From positions 2,290,907-2,354,906 of the forward strand of contig NW_024735503.1 in assembly GCF_018991925.1 (NCBI RefSeq): 64,000 nucleotides of DNA, in the 5' to 3' direction. The translations under genes were made by a program, and so were the position numbers. The notes under the pieces were generated by a model. That model was not told where the DNA came from and did no database searches. It worked only from the letters and a program-made list of their open reading frames with translations. Source of the DNA: Homarus americanus (Eukaryota; Arthropoda; Malacostraca; Decapoda; Nephropidae). This document shows positions 35,780 through 48,984 of this stretch, in pieces (position 1 is the stretch's first letter; every line of letters begins with the position of its first letter).

Positions 35780-38700
35780 CTTCTCCAAGACAATTCGAGA
35801 ACAGGTAAACGGATCTTTATCAAGCTTACTAGGTCTTATCAAGATGTTAAAAAGTTCCTATGACTGACTTCTGTATCAAATAATACTAAATGTTATCAAG
35901 AACCAATTCGGGGATCAGAATGGATCATAAGATGGTTACATTGACTTATATATCAATTAAATTTACGTATATTGTTTAAGGAAGAGTTGGAACCCATTTA
36001 GTGTAGGTGAACAGAAGGTGATGATGGCATATGGCAGGTGGTGTTCAGTCAGCTGATGGGGTCTATATTCCCCCTCATATGATCATTATTCTCAGTATGT
36101 AATCTTTCTTTCCTTTACTGTCTCTCTTGATTTTCCTCTCGTGATCAGAATGTCAGAATGTCTCATCTCATTCTGTTACTGACTGTTTCCTATCTTTTCG
36201 TTCATTCATTCTCCCCCTCCTCTCGCTTATGTAACGAATATGTCTCGCATCACACCGCTGACACTTTGTTCCCCTTGTATGTTTCTCACTCACTTATCAC
36301 TCCTCTCTCACGTACAGTTTCTCTCGTTTATCTTCCCTTTTTTGTCACTCTTTATCTTTTCTCCTTCACTCCAACAGTATTTCGTTCTCTTTCTGTTTCT
36401 GGGTATTTCTCATCTTGTGTCTCATTTAATGTCTTGAATCTCATTGTATTAATTTTTGGCTATTGGATTTGTATCGTTATTTGTGTATTATGCTTCTCGT
36501 CATCGTTAACTGTATATCATGGGTTGTGTGTTAATTGAGTGTGGGTCCCAGTACGTTTTACCCACACCGCTACTGCTCACCAGGAAGTGCGTCGCTCCCC
36601 CCGTGTTGTGTCGACTGCTGCCTCCTGCAACATGATATATGTGTTCACTGTTGTGTATCGTTTCCTGCCACACATCCTAGTCATGATAAGAGTTACGCGA
36701 ACCCTCTGGCGTAAGACTCCAAATTTATTTTCAACCTTTATAGCAGGGGAAAAAAAAAGACCATTTACATAATGTTGCCTAAAAAGCCAGTGTGTGGAGC
36801 AAAATGAAGAGCATTTGTCAGTGAGGCCGCCGCCAGTACCATGTTGAACCAGCGGGACACGTCTGGATACACACACACACACACGCTAAGAAAAGATACC
36901 GTTCAGAGGTTGGGAAATTATGGAAAATTCTTATATTTTGATAAAGGTTTCTAAAATCGGTTACGGAAAATGTTTGTTAGTTTACATAAAATATTCGAAT
37001 AAGGAGTAATTTGTTTGTTTTCTGATGTTGTCACCTCTCACATACATCTATCTATAGCAACACGATAGATTGATAATGTTGCTATCATGAGAAACTGATA
37101 TTTTATTTACTGATTTGCAAATTATATCGTATTTATCACTGGCCAGCATAACGTTGTGTTTACATTGATAACGTCGGTGTGATCAAGTGACCCAGCAATC
37201 TCTACACGCCCTTCATCCACACATGCCTGATACTGTATATGTGTACGATAACAGATAATTATGACGACTGTAAAACGGGAAATCGTGTTAAGTTTTAAAT
37301 AGTGAAACAACATTAAAATAAGTTACTTTTAAATTAGGTGATACTTAACGAATCTTGTGTACCTGGTCCATCTATATATAACTGTTGTAATTAATAACTT
37401 TTCACATTAAAACAGCCATCGTTCTCATTGTTGTTATAATGTTGTTACTGAGCTTCAACAACTAAGGTCTTTAAGCGCGTAACAAGGTTATTAATTACTC
37501 TCGTCCAGCAACAATTATGAATAATGAGATATTCAAGTCTTTGTCATTCTCACCGGCGAAATTTACTTCTCTACTAAGTGGGATTATAATACTCACCATC
37601 ATTTAATAGAAACATATAACTACTATACTACCATACTCACAGTTAGCCATAAATAACGGGGTAATAACGTGTATTCAACTCGTATTATCTAAGACACAAT
37701 ATCAATGTTATTAAGCGAATTTAGAGGTCGATTTGCATAGGTAAAGAGTGAACCTAATAATGTTTTTGTTTTTCAAGTGTAAGAGTTGTTGTGAATTTGC
37801 CAAAGCTGTTGATATAACGTTGTTTTATGATAAGTTTTCCACGTCTGGGAGTTATAAAAGAGGATTGGAAGCTGCTGCGTGTGCTTATAGACGTGTTATG
37901 TTCTGCCTAACCGTGATTTCATTTCTTTCTTATCACTCAAATTTGATAATAGGAGTTTTCATCTATATAGCTATTATCATTGTATTATTCTACTATGAGT
38001 CTCCTATTACCTGTATTAACAAAATCGTATTCTCGGTTAAGTTCGTATCATACTTTCAACTTGGCTATGAGATAATGGTCAGGAATCGCATTTGCCTTGC
38101 TTGATCTTGACCCAGCGCTCAAAACACACCCAGGGAAAGACTGTCTCTTCGTCCCCAGAACCCGCCAAAATCAGTCACAAAATGTCAACACAGGAATATT
38201 AATCCTTTACTGATATTTGAGTTTTATGTGAACTTTAAGTGTGTTCTCTCTACATTACACGTTTCGAGGATGATTTAGAAGTCACGCCCTCTGAGAAGAC
38301 TTCTGAAGAAAACATGTATATTGATAAAATATATATATCTTTAGTCTCGCATTAAAATAATAAATAAAACTGTAGAATTAAATTTCGTACCCAATAAATA
38401 ATAAATTATGGACACACAATTAATTCATTTGGCTAGAGTATATTTGTGAATGTCAAATATATTCTTGTACGTCAGATTAAATGAGAGGATTTCAGGACTT
38501 TCTGACAAATATCCTGTGATAACAATTATATTCTCATTTGTCACTCAACGTAATAAAACGAGTCCCCAGTTATTCATGTCACTTATTGGAGTTACTCTTC
38601 CTGATGTTGTGATTCTCATAAGCAGCATTACATCAGTAGCAGTGAGTCACTCTACCTGGCCACTTGACTTACTGCCATAAGTCTCGTGGCATTATAACTT

Positions 38701-39165
38701 GTTTACAGTAATTGTTAATGAAAATTACTGTACAGGTAAATGTAGGTCAGGTTTATGTATGTGCTCATAAATTCCCTTTAATATGATTTTGCTTATTACT
38801 TAACGAAAAATAAGGCTAATTATCCAATATGGTTAATAAATTACAAAACTCATTTCCCAAGTTTCTGGTCCTGAGAATAAAGAGCTCCGGTTAAGTAAAG
38901 GGTTAAGTAAAATTGGTGGGGAAGACAGCCATCCAGCAGCAGGAAAATACAGCTGCTGAGCGTCGAGTTTGTGTAGTAAAGTTTAGACTCATTATGGACA
39001 CCAGGCGGCTGGGGTTTATTGGCCTCAGGAGCTCATCATCATGTTACACGGCCACAATGCTTATGGCAGACTAGACCATCTTGTGGCCCGGTCTCTTAGT
39101 GTGTAACCTTGTATATTGGTGATGATCTACATACACACACACACACATACTCGTACACAATATAT
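35780..39165. other. No gene seen
   Basis: A T/C-rich block at 36.1-36.5 kb gives long Ser/Leu/Phe frames (126 codons at 36158-36538) explained by composition. Two hydrophobic frames (37748-38104, 38450-38680) lack any start context or domain. Confidence 0.4.
37433..37517 (+). repeat. Dispersed repeat family B, copy 1
   Basis: GTTATAATGTTGTTACTGAG, CTAAGGTCTTTAAGCGCG, TAACAAGGTTATTAATTA are shared with 42445-42530 in the same orientation, about 80% by eye. There are no terminal repeats, tail or coding potential, so the class is unknown. Confidence 0.6.
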
Positions 39166-39170
39166 ATACT

Positions 39171-39197
39171 TACAGGGTGTCCGTACAGTCCTGGTGC
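39171..39197 (+). other. Possible transposon terminus
   Basis: TACAGGGTGTCCGTACAGTC followed by CTGGTGC is a terminus style seen in several invertebrate DNA elements. No matching inverted end was found, so this is only a pointer. Confidence 0.15.
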
Positions 39198-40227
39198 AGT
39201 TTAAAATATTATTTACTTAGGGTCTGTAGAAGATAAAAACAATCTGTAAAATGCATTGGAGAAGTAATGTGTTCACGTTTTTTTATTATCCAAAAATTAA
39301 TTATTCTATTTTTTTCATTCTGTTTTTTCCAGATAATATATTACACTACTTAGGGATAATTGCTGATTAGTCTCTTGTTTATAAAATTATGCAATATTAC
39401 ATGGTGGTATTAAGTACAATGTGAATTTTGTATTACTACAGAAAGTTACGACAGAACTTTCACTATAGTGTGACTGTTAGATATTATTGATGATCAGTGA
39501 ATTTCTGTGTACAGTAGAAGATAGAGGCTGTCTTAGGTAACCATATCTAAAAAAAATATTGGTTACATTCGGGGAGTTCTGAATTATATGTTCCTATTCT
39601 GTAACATTTTCAAGTGATTACAGTATAAATAATAAAAATTATGAACAATTAAAGCATTCATGCTGCCAGATTGTTTGTGTGAAGGCAGTGTATGAATTCT
39701 TGTCACCTGTGATTGTAGTGTGTGCTAGGATTAACTCACTGATAATGAAGTCTTGTGCCATCAAGGTAGATACAAACAACTCCAAGAGAATTGTTTTAGA
39801 AAGAGGTTTGTGTGTTAATGATACCTGGTTGTGAGTGTGATGGTGTTGCATGACTTACAGTCACTTGTGATATTTCAGATAGACTGTGTGCAAGAATGCA
39901 ATGATGGATATTGAAGCCTTAGGATCACACATGAGTATTTTACAGAGGACAACTATTTTTTTACTTTACTGTGGCACTCAGTTAAAGGTTAATGGAAGGT
40001 CTCTTATTATTCAAGTTTTGTGCCATCCTACAGTGCTGTAAGGTGTATATTAATCCATGTGGTGCTTAAAAATACAATGAAATATTTATAGTTTTGCACA
40101 TAGGCCAATGTGTACTATATATGTACACAAATTCTCACGAGTGCAGATATTTGCTACAAAAGAAATATTCAGCAGACATGATAAGTACCTGCGTGTGTTG
40201 TGTTATGTTAGGTGTTGTTTAAACCAG

Positions 40228-40316
40228 CAGACCTACCTGCCATGGCTCGCGTTAGGTATATACTGTATAGCCTTGACCGTCACAGTTTGTCCTGATGTAT
40301 ACATAACAGTATATTT
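40228..40316 (+). repeat. Second copy of the 20.3-kb interspersed repeat (5' part only)
   Basis: AGCAGACCTACCTGCC..., TTAGGTATATACTGTATAGC, CTTGACCGTCACAGTTTGTC align with 20295-20370, with a 2-bp indel and scattered substitutions, in the same orientation. The similarity fades after about 90 bases. Confidence 0.55.
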
Positions 40317-41295
40317 GTGTAGTTGAGTGAGAGAGAAGGGAAGAAATGGCGCGTGAGAGAGTATATGTGTGTGTATGTGCCTCAGTGTTTGTCTGTCTCA
40401 TGTATATAGCTGTATGAAATAGAGATATTATACACTAGACCTCAGTATATCCTGGCTAACTCCTCCCCCTGTATGTATAAGAGACAGAGTGTGTGTGTTC
40501 GTGTACATGTGTCTGTGTATTATGTATTTGTTTTCATTTTCACTACCATTAATAACATGAACTTCAATAATCTTTACATAATTCACTCGTGCATGATTGA
40601 ACCACAAGCAAATTATTTGCGTTCAAATAAGAAAAAATATAAATTGGACTCAGCATTACGTTAGTGTGAGTGACGCTGGTCATCTGTACACATAATCGTA
40701 TTCATAAAACTTTGAAAAAAACTTTTAATGGTCATATTACATGTTATGTTATGTTTATGCAAAACGAAGGTAATTACATAGCCAAGTTAATTACACGACT
40801 TAATCTTGGAAATGGTCTTTACGATTAACGAGGACTCGTAAGTTCACACAAGCACGTACACGAATATTCATCCCGTGTTAAGGTCCTCTGGTACCAGAAT
40901 CCATCACTCACGGGGTGTAGTAAGACCCTAAATCTATTCCTCATTTTAGGTCTAAAAGTTATTAAAATAGTTCTTAAACTTTCTAAATCTACTGAAGGTT
41001 CTTACTGCTTCAAGAGTGTCAGTGGTGCGAACGATAGTGAACAGTTTGAATTAAAAGACTTTATTAAATATCGTAAGTCAATGTCATTTATGTTAATAAG
41101 GATCCTTTTCTAAACCCATTTACTGTGAAGTTTGTTTTAAAGAGATATTTTAAATAACTCAATTCTTCCATTACGGAAATTCAAGGAGGCAACATTCACT
41201 GATATATACAGAATTAATCCCCGAGATACACTCGTGTCAGCACTTCACCAAGACAACAGGTGATTATCAAGAACAGATGCTGTGTGTCTTACTTA

Positions 41296-41709
41296 ATGCT
41301 GTTGTTATGCAGGAGTATGTTGACCAGCATTAAGCCAACCTGCCTTTACCGGGAGAAAACCCTCACTAGATTGGGTATCGAGACTACAAGGAATAAACAA
41401 ATTTTTGATAAATTCTACCAATTAGTGGACCCTTCATTAGGCCCAGTAGAGAAGTCCTTGTTGCCACACCCCGCAACTACCCAGGACTCACAGCTAACTC
41501 ACCAGTACTCACGAGACCTTACGAGACCCTGCAGTGAGCTATCACTCCAGTCCATCTGGTCTTGTCCCGTGGTACAAGCCCTAAGCTCCTCAACTCAAAC
41601 TATATGTGACCATAGACGACCAGTGGACGCATTCTGGAAACACCTGATCAGGACGATTTATGTGACTTTCCTTCACGTGAACATGTCTCTATTGATTAAA
41701 GTAATATAA
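41296..41709 (+). CDS. Long open frame, 137 codons (weak)
   Basis: From the first in-frame ATG at 41296 (MLLLCRSMLTSIKPTC) the frame runs to 41709. It is the longest frame here that is not simple repeat. The block is less AT-rich than its flanks and the composition is balanced, but 64 kb of six-frame sequence is expected to contain a frame of about this length by chance. No domain or signal peptide is recognised. Confidence 0.15.
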   Translation: MLLLCRSMLTSIKPTCLYREKTLTRLGIETTRNKQIFDKFYQLVDPSLGPVEKSLLPHPATTQDSQLTHQYSRDLTRPCSELSLQSIWSCPVVQALSSSTQTICDHRRPVDAFWKHLIRTIYVTFLHVNMSLLIKVI

Positions 41710-42135
41710 TTTACATATACAAGACTCATGCAGTGTTGCAACTCGGCGAGAAACAATTCTATAATATTACTAATTCTACATAATATAGAAACGAATAAAT
41801 AAAAAGCTCTACTGACCGAGAACTTAACAGTGACGTAAGTGAACACGAGGGACAATTATAGTTTCTTATAAGAACAATGATGAACTATTTATAAAATGGA
41901 GAAAAAACCAACGAGTTTCCGAACCTCACTTTCATATTCTTATAATTAGTCATCACACTAAAATTTAAGGTGAGATCAATATATTAATAAAGTTAATGTA
42001 ATCCTGTCATTAAAGCCGTTGCCAGGTGACACGAACTAGAAAAACAAATTAACATCCGTGAATGATTCAGGCCACTTTTGACACTACTGGTCCTCCTCTC
42101 CATAACATTTCTAAGCAAATACTGAATAATTCGTC

Positions 42136-42140
<5 letters not shown>

Positions 42141-42203
<63 letters not shown>

Positions 42204-42208
42204 TAGAT
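42141..42208. repeat. (AG)30(ATAG)n microsatellite
   Basis: A pure AG run passing into AGATAGATAG. Confidence 0.96.
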
Positions 42209-42373
42209 TCACTCTGGGTATCTATCTATTTTACATTATTACTCACCATACTCACTCTCATTAACTCGGTCATTAGGAGCTAGAGAGAGGACCTGGTATG
42301 AAGCTCGACAATCAAGATCAACAATAACAACGATTCCTTTCATATCCTTGTGTCGGTTGTCAAATGTACTGTA

Positions 42374-42410
42374 CCTGACCTGATCTGACCTGACCTGACC
42401 TGACATGACC
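42374..42410. repeat. (CTGAC)n pentamer repeat
   Basis: About seven units with variants. Confidence 0.85.
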
Positions 42411-42444
42411 ACCTCCATAAATGGTGTTGTATTGCCTCGTTAGT

Positions 42445-42530
42445 GTTATAATGTTATTACTGCGCCTCGACAGCTAAGGTCTTTAAGCGTGTAACAAGGT
42501 TAGTAATTAAATTAGTCCATCAGCAATTAG
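42445..42530 (+). repeat. Dispersed repeat family B, copy 2
   Basis: GTTATAATGTTATTACTGCG, CTAAGGTCTTTAAGCGTG and TAACAAGGTTAGTAATTA match copy 1 at 37.4 kb. The flanks differ, so this is a dispersed repeat and not a segmental duplication. Confidence 0.6.
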
Positions 42531-43340
42531 ACATTAGAAAAGACAGAACTCCCTGGACTATTAAATTACCTCTAACTTGATCACGTGATTTATTTCAGTG
42601 GGACGAGCGTCTATCACTGATTATAATTCATTTTAATTAACTTACAGTCTAAGGTACATTTCGCTTTCATCTGAAGTTATATATTGAATTTGTCACATTT
42701 TATCAGAGTTCTCAGCAGACTTTGGTTCCATGAAATCAATATTACTCTTTCACAATATTCTCTTATGTCCTTGATCCTCTGAAGGGTTAAGGTCACATCC
42801 AGAGATCATTCCGTTGGCTCAGTTGACATTGTGACAAGTTTTTACTAATATAAATCACAGACTAGAAAAGTGGTATGCGAAGCTCATTTATTTTCTCATT
42901 TCTTTTCGTGATTTTTAATTTATATTTTTTTCTCTCGAAGAAACAGAATTGTCTCTTGTCACCTGAAAAAAACCCGAGTCTAACATAATATTTTCTTCAA
43001 TGTGTAAAAGTATATTAAGAATATGATTAAATGCAAAACAACTATACTTTAATAAATTCATAATATTGATGATTCAAATTTGTACTGTGGGTCAATAGAT
43101 TTATCGTGAGTTCCAAAACCAACGCTGCCTACCATAAGAGTCCACTGGATTTAAGGAACAAGTTAAGCGTGAGGCAGTACCGGGGGCATGAGGTCTCCTG
43201 GGACTCTACTGTACTGTACAAGAGACATAGAACTAATATCTCACACAAACAAGTGATCTCAGTTACTGTACAGTCACGGAAAAATAGCCCTTTAAGGTTC
43301 TTGTTTACCCTCCAATACTAGTGATGAAAAGTGGGTTCCA

Positions 43341-43376
43341 TAGCTGAGTGGACTGAGGATTCCTCCGAGATCGAAC
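43341..43376 (+). other. tRNA-like A-box/B-box pair, possible SINE scrap
   Basis: TAGCTGAGTGG matches the polymerase III A box, and GATCGAAC 28 bases later resembles a B box. No cloverleaf can be drawn, so it is not a tRNA gene. An old SINE head is one explanation. Confidence 0.3.
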
Positions 43377-43793
43377 AAATGACCCTTAGGACAGGAGACA
43401 CACTATCTCTCTATCTATTCTGCCAGCGCAACCCAGAACTTGCGGTAGGGCGTCAAGACCATGCGGGTATCGAGGAGCAATGATCTGACGTTGGAAAGAT
43501 GTGTTGTGTATAACATTTGCCTCCGCTCAGAGCCACTCAGCTCAGTGAGAACACGAACTGGAACAAGAGTAAAAAACATTAAATAATTTCATCTCAAAGG
43601 TTATATAGTTACTGATAAAGGAAGTCAGATGACCAGAGACTTTGACCAAAACAATACCCGTATCTAACACGATAAGAATTGTTTTTGTCTCTGCTCTCGC
43701 CAGTGCCAAGGCATCGGACCTGAATCATGCCTCAACCGCCGACAGCTTCCTGGATAAAAGGAAGTCGTTTATCACTGAGAAGCTTGGAATATA

Positions 43794-43794
<1 letters not shown>

Positions 43795-43840
<46 letters not shown>
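43795..43840. repeat. (CA)23 microsatellite
   Basis: A pure run. Confidence 0.96.
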
Positions 43841-43841
<1 letters not shown>

Positions 43842-45450
43842 CACGTAAACATCGATAAGTGCCACAATAATATTAACTTATGAAGGAGACCAATTTAACG
43901 CATTCTTACCCCAAGTTATTTTCTGCCATCTCCTTCACCAACTTAAGCATTCTTGGCCTCAACCTCCTAAGCGATACACAGCTTTAACCAACTGCATGTG
44001 GAGTGGCCAACACAGCCCAGCATTTTGAGTCTGCACTGGAAGTTGTATTATTCATGAGTGTCGGCATGCAATGTACGAGGGTAACACTGATGTGGTGGCT
44101 GGGAAGAAAGAAACTGGAATGAATCACTATAACACATGAACACCAATGATAAACGTGTGAGAAACATATTGTACACACCAGGAGTAAAACCATGAAGTAT
44201 TGAGGAAATTTCTGAGCTTCTTCCTTAGACAATATTACATAAAACACGCAAATGTTATGGAAGATCCTGAGTATTATTGAGGCGTAGAGAAATTTAGTGG
44301 GTTAGTTATAGTGGAAGAACTGTATGGAGGCGTCCCTCGAACTCCTGAAGCTGTCTGAGCCCTGCCACTCAAGTGTAGCGTGGCAGAGAATATCCCCTCA
44401 TTCTTGAAGTTACGTCGGAACTCTGCCTGTGTGTGTGTGTGTGGACGTCTATCACAGGTCGTCGATTCTCTTGCCTCCAGGTATTTAGCCAAAATATTGA
44501 AAGTTTGACGGAAATGTGATATTAAAATTTAAGTTAAAGTTTGGGAGTTTTAAAACTGATCACCAACATCCATTAAATGTTGTAAAATTTCTTACTGTTT
44601 TATGATGTAAAGATTTTATTAATTCTCGAAAAGAAAAAGGAAATAAAATGAGGATTATAGAGAGGAAGTAAGAGGGTAAGGAAAGAAGGAAAATAAATCG
44701 CTAACTTGTTATCACTGAAGCTGCCTAAAAAAGCTGTACTCTGAAGAAAAGAATATATCCCAACTTTTAGATAACAAATAAGAAAAAAATCCAGCAGTGA
44801 ATTGATATAATTTTTTCTTTGTGTGTAGAGAAACATTGAAGGCTACAGTGATAAGCTCATTTTTTGTGATGTTCTAAGATTTTTCTGGTTTCTGACTGAT
44901 CGCTAAATGATCCCAATTATCCGTAAAAATATACACATACGCTATAAAACACAGCTGAACCCTTTAATAAATGATTAACGACCGTAGAGAGTAAAAACGA
45001 GACCCATAGGCAGTGCAAATAAACACTATTATATATTATTAGCAGTAAGTCTCTTTAATCCTTGAAAATTTAAACCCTGTAGAAATTGGTTCATTAACAA
45101 GAGAAATATTTGACTGTCACTTTAAAACTAATCAAAATTAACCCAGATTACCCTCTTTTCCCCTCACCTCACGCCCTCTGAGTCAATAACAGGGTAATGT
45201 AACCTAGGAGGGTGGTGCTGAAGCGGGTTATTACTAATGTTGTTCTGGTAGTTAGTATACTTCTTCTGTCGTTAATAAATCTGGATCAATAGAAATGTTT
45301 CAACAGATACACCCGGCAGTGTCTTCAGCACAATTGAGCGGCTTATCAACTTTCAAGAATCACAAAAGGAACAATTGACGCCCGGCTAATTAGCATAACA
45401 CATATACACACTCGTATAGCAAAACCAAATGAGGATCGTTTACTCTATTA

Positions 45451-45595
45451 CTGCCTCTCCCTGCGTCACGAATGCCTCTCCCTGTGTCACTACCGCCTCT
45501 CCCTGCCTTACGAGTGCCTCTCCTGCATCACGACTGCCTCTCCTGCGTCACTACTGCCTCTCCTTGCGTCACAACTGCCTATCCCTGCGCCAGAA
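45451..45595. repeat. Minisatellite, CTGCCTCTCCCTGCGTCAC type, 7 copies
   Basis: 20-21 bp units, with changes mainly at CpG and neighbouring positions (GCGTCAC, GTGTCAC, GCATCAC). Confidence 0.92.
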
Positions 45596-45730
45596 ACAGT
45601 TTTTGGAAACGACGACCCATTACCTACGGCAGTGTAAAGAATTCAGCTTAATGCCAACTAATGACGAGAAACTTCCTAAAGATTTTCAGCTGGAGTGAAA
45701 CAAAGTGAGAGAGTGAAATCACTAACGGGC

Positions 45731-46002
45731 TCACCCGTCTCCACCACCAGGTGACTCACCCGTCTCCACCACCAGGTGACTCACCCGTCTCCACCACCAG
45801 GTGACTCACCCGTCTCCACCACCAGGTGACTCACCCGTCTCCACCACCAGGAGACTCACCTGCCTCCACCACCAGGTGACTCACCCGTCTCCACCACCAG
45901 GTGACTCACCTGCTTCCACCACCAGGTGACTCACCTGTCACCACTCACAGGTGACTCACCTGTCACCACTCACAGGTGACTCACCTGTCACCACTCACCC
46001 TA
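45731..46002. repeat. Ordered 25-bp minisatellite, about 11 copies
   Basis: The unit is TCACCCGTCTCCACCACCAG plus GTGAC, with every copy exactly 25 bp. Copies 1-4 are identical, 5-8 are intermediate (GAGAC; CTGCCTCC; CTGCTTCC), and 9-11 share CTGTCACCACTCACAG. Confidence 0.97.
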
Positions 46003-46721
46003 AGTTCAAACCATATTATCCCCTCTTATAAAATTTATCTTTCCCAAGTCTCTCTGTGTTGTAGTCCTCGCCAGTTGTTGTCTACAAGCTTAACGTTTTA
46101 TGTTTTCCTGTGACACTTTTTAGCAAGGCAGCTAAAATTTAGACACAGTAGTTGACTATTAAAGTACACTCATAATTTATTTAAATATACAGTATAATGA
46201 TCATAGGTAGGGGGGGGGGGCTATTGTTTGTATATAATTCTCTCTGTGTAACCCAAATTTACCGTCACACCTTCAGACATCAAACAAAATCTGAATTAAG
46301 GTTAGAAATGAAAATGAATTTGATTGAATTAAGAACGTATGCTAACTAAGCCATGAATTGCATATTTTTAGTTCAGTTTGTTTCCACTTATGAAAAACAG
46401 TTTGACAAAAATACTGTAGATAAACTGAAAATGGTTTGAGTGTGTCTGGAACTGTTAGCCATCGAGTTTATAAGTACAAAAGAGCTTGTGTCTGACTTAT
46501 ATTGCTATTAAGTAAAAGTAAAAAAAAATATTCATACACGTTAAGTAACTCAGAAGACATGACGTGTAAACGAGATGAATAATTGGGTAGGTCATGACAG
46601 AGGTGAACCAAGACTCCTCTATCTTTATCCCACGAGATGACATTAGGAGGTTTAATGACCCTCGATAACAAGTTTAGTAATTACTTAAGTTCATCAACAG
46701 TTTAAACAACATGAAAGCTAC

Positions 46722-46722
<1 letters not shown>

Positions 46723-46772
<50 letters not shown>
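46723..46772. repeat. (CT)25 microsatellite
   Basis: A pure run. Confidence 0.96.
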
Positions 46773-46774
<2 letters not shown>

Positions 46775-46776
<2 letters not shown>

Positions 46777-48375
46777 CCTCCTCCCCTTCCCAGACACGCT
46801 CCATTTGGCTCTGTGAAAGATATGACAGGGACGGTCTGGACATGCAAATGCTTCTATCACTCAAACATAGAACTTACCCATATTTAGATAGATGCGAACA
46901 ACAGGTAAAGAAACATTGTATTTAGAATCAGGTATAGAAAGTAAGATGTGTTTTGTTTTCCTCTTATGACTTGGCTCGGTCAGGCTTCAGGTTGAGGGAG
47001 TAACAGTTAACATAGCTCTCACGGTATATCTATCATGAGGTACTCGGTATTTAATATGTCCGTAAGACCCTCAAATGTACTTCACCTCCTCGTTAACTAC
47101 CGAATGTGTACTGCAGATGTTTAATGAGGAGTGGGACCGTCAATTCACAGAAATAACTCAACTGAAGTCTAAACATTTAGATTCGTAGTTGATAAAGGAT
47201 CTTGGCTCTTAGTATGACGTTCTCACAACTTGAAATAATGGCGTCACGTACCATGAAAAGAACTTCTTACGAGGAGTTATATTAAGTTATATAGTTTCAG
47301 TATAAATATATTGATACAAATAAGATTTTAACGATCCACATCCTGTACCCTCATTAAATACATGTTTTAAACAGGAAACATGTCATAGTAATATCTCGTA
47401 CATCATGGTAATGCTCTTCAAGAACGAGAGAAAAACTTTAATTCTTCCGACTACTTACATAACTTTAGGCACACTATTATTACTCTTCAAGAATAAAAGT
47501 ATAGGGGCCATATGGAACCTGTGCTAAAGATGAAATATACCGTTGTTACCTTAGCTATTGACTATAATCCGTCTAGGGGAAAAATTACTGTAGTTCTTGA
47601 GACTTGAAACTTTGGAGAAATAAAAAGGTGAGGACTTAATGATACCAGATTAACTCGACCTCTCAGCAACATAACGTGAGTCTTGAAGTATTACCTCGAG
47701 CCTAATACTTGAGTCTGAGCATTTTCTCCCCCACTTGTGATATTTTATAATTTTTAGTTCACGCTGCATTAAATTTTCCTTTTATAATTTGATATTTAAA
47801 AAAAAAATTCCTAATTAAATATATACCTTTTGTACCTCCTTTTGTCATATAACACATTTTGTTCCTTATCACTGCGCCAGACACACGTATTGCCACGCCC
47901 GATCTGGTCAGCTTAAAACCTGGAAATTGACCATTGTGTCTCCCTAATATGAACTAATGCCCATTTTTATAATCCTGTGATATAATGCTGGAGGTTTTAT
48001 AATACCTGCTGAGGTTTAGACAGTTTGTGAGAATGTTAATATAGACCGCCTGTGTCAATGTCTTTGGTTAATAGTATTCCCACAACAAGCGATCAATGGT
48101 AAATGCATGTAGAGTATAAACACGTTTAAAATTTTCTCCTATGGTGGAAAGGAGAGGCAAAGAAACTGCAATAATTGTGTAGTGAAAAAGAGGCTGCTTA
48201 TTATTTCAGGTTCCCAGTCAAAACCCTAGCGGTATGTCGTGTGTTGGGGCAATAGAGAGCAGGGAGCTAATTAAAAACTCTCTTTCATAGCAGGAACGTT
48301 CTTTCATGAAGTGCCCTAAAGGGTTAACCGCTCAACGGCACAATGTAAACACGTGATGGAGTAATGAGGGAAAGG

Positions 48376-48411
<36 letters not shown>

Positions 48412-48980
48412 ATTAGGTCATTATATCAACAAACACCAAATTTTTAGTTTATGTCAGTGAATAAGTTAGAGACAAGAAATCCGTATCATTCCACATGAAA
48501 GGAAATATAAACTTAGTTATCTTACATAATAAACAAGGACTGTGTTCGTGCGGTAGTGAAGACGATATAAGATGAAGAATGTTGACATAAACGGCTCACG
48601 TTATGAGATGACCCAAAATATGATGGGTCACTTGGCAACATTATGATATTTTACTCTAAAAAAACCGGTTAAGAAGTATTCGTGATGACTGTTGATAAAT
48701 CAAGTGAAAATGCAAATAAACTTTGGAGAACTTTATGTAAATATTTCAAACTTGGAAGTGATTATTATTACAGCTAATATGTTTGATCAAATTTAGGCTA
48801 ATGACACTTTTAATTACATTATAATTTAACATGTGGTTGACACCAAAATATTTTAATATGGAACTGAGTAGAGAAAATTGCCCTCTATCTGAATATATTT
48901 CATAATAATGAGTAGACAAAATTACACATTGGTTAAAATTTCTGCGTGACTAAATTTGCTAATAACTATCGAGTATTGAT
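46775..48980. other. No gene seen
   Basis: AT-rich, with only short frames and one AG microsatellite. Confidence 0.5.
48380..48406. repeat. (AG)13 microsatellite
   Basis: A pure run. Confidence 0.95.
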
Positions 48981-48984
48981 TTAT

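Larger units (their letters stand above)
42535..45450. other. No gene seen
   Basis: A GC-richer patch at 43.36-43.56 kb follows the tRNA-like scrap and could be the body of an old SINE; otherwise AT-rich. Confidence 0.4.

Noticed and set aside
35591..35863. Frames rich in TDRQ and SVCL repeats
   Set aside because: They are translations of the GTCT microsatellite.
36158..36538. 126-codon hydrophobic frame, possible membrane protein
   Set aside because: It is composition-driven by a T/C-rich tract; a second overlapping frame is open as well.
41260..41295. Upstream extension of the 41.3-41.7 kb frame to 41260
   Set aside because: It begins at GTG, not an acceptable ordinary start in an animal nuclear gene; the first ATG is at 41296.
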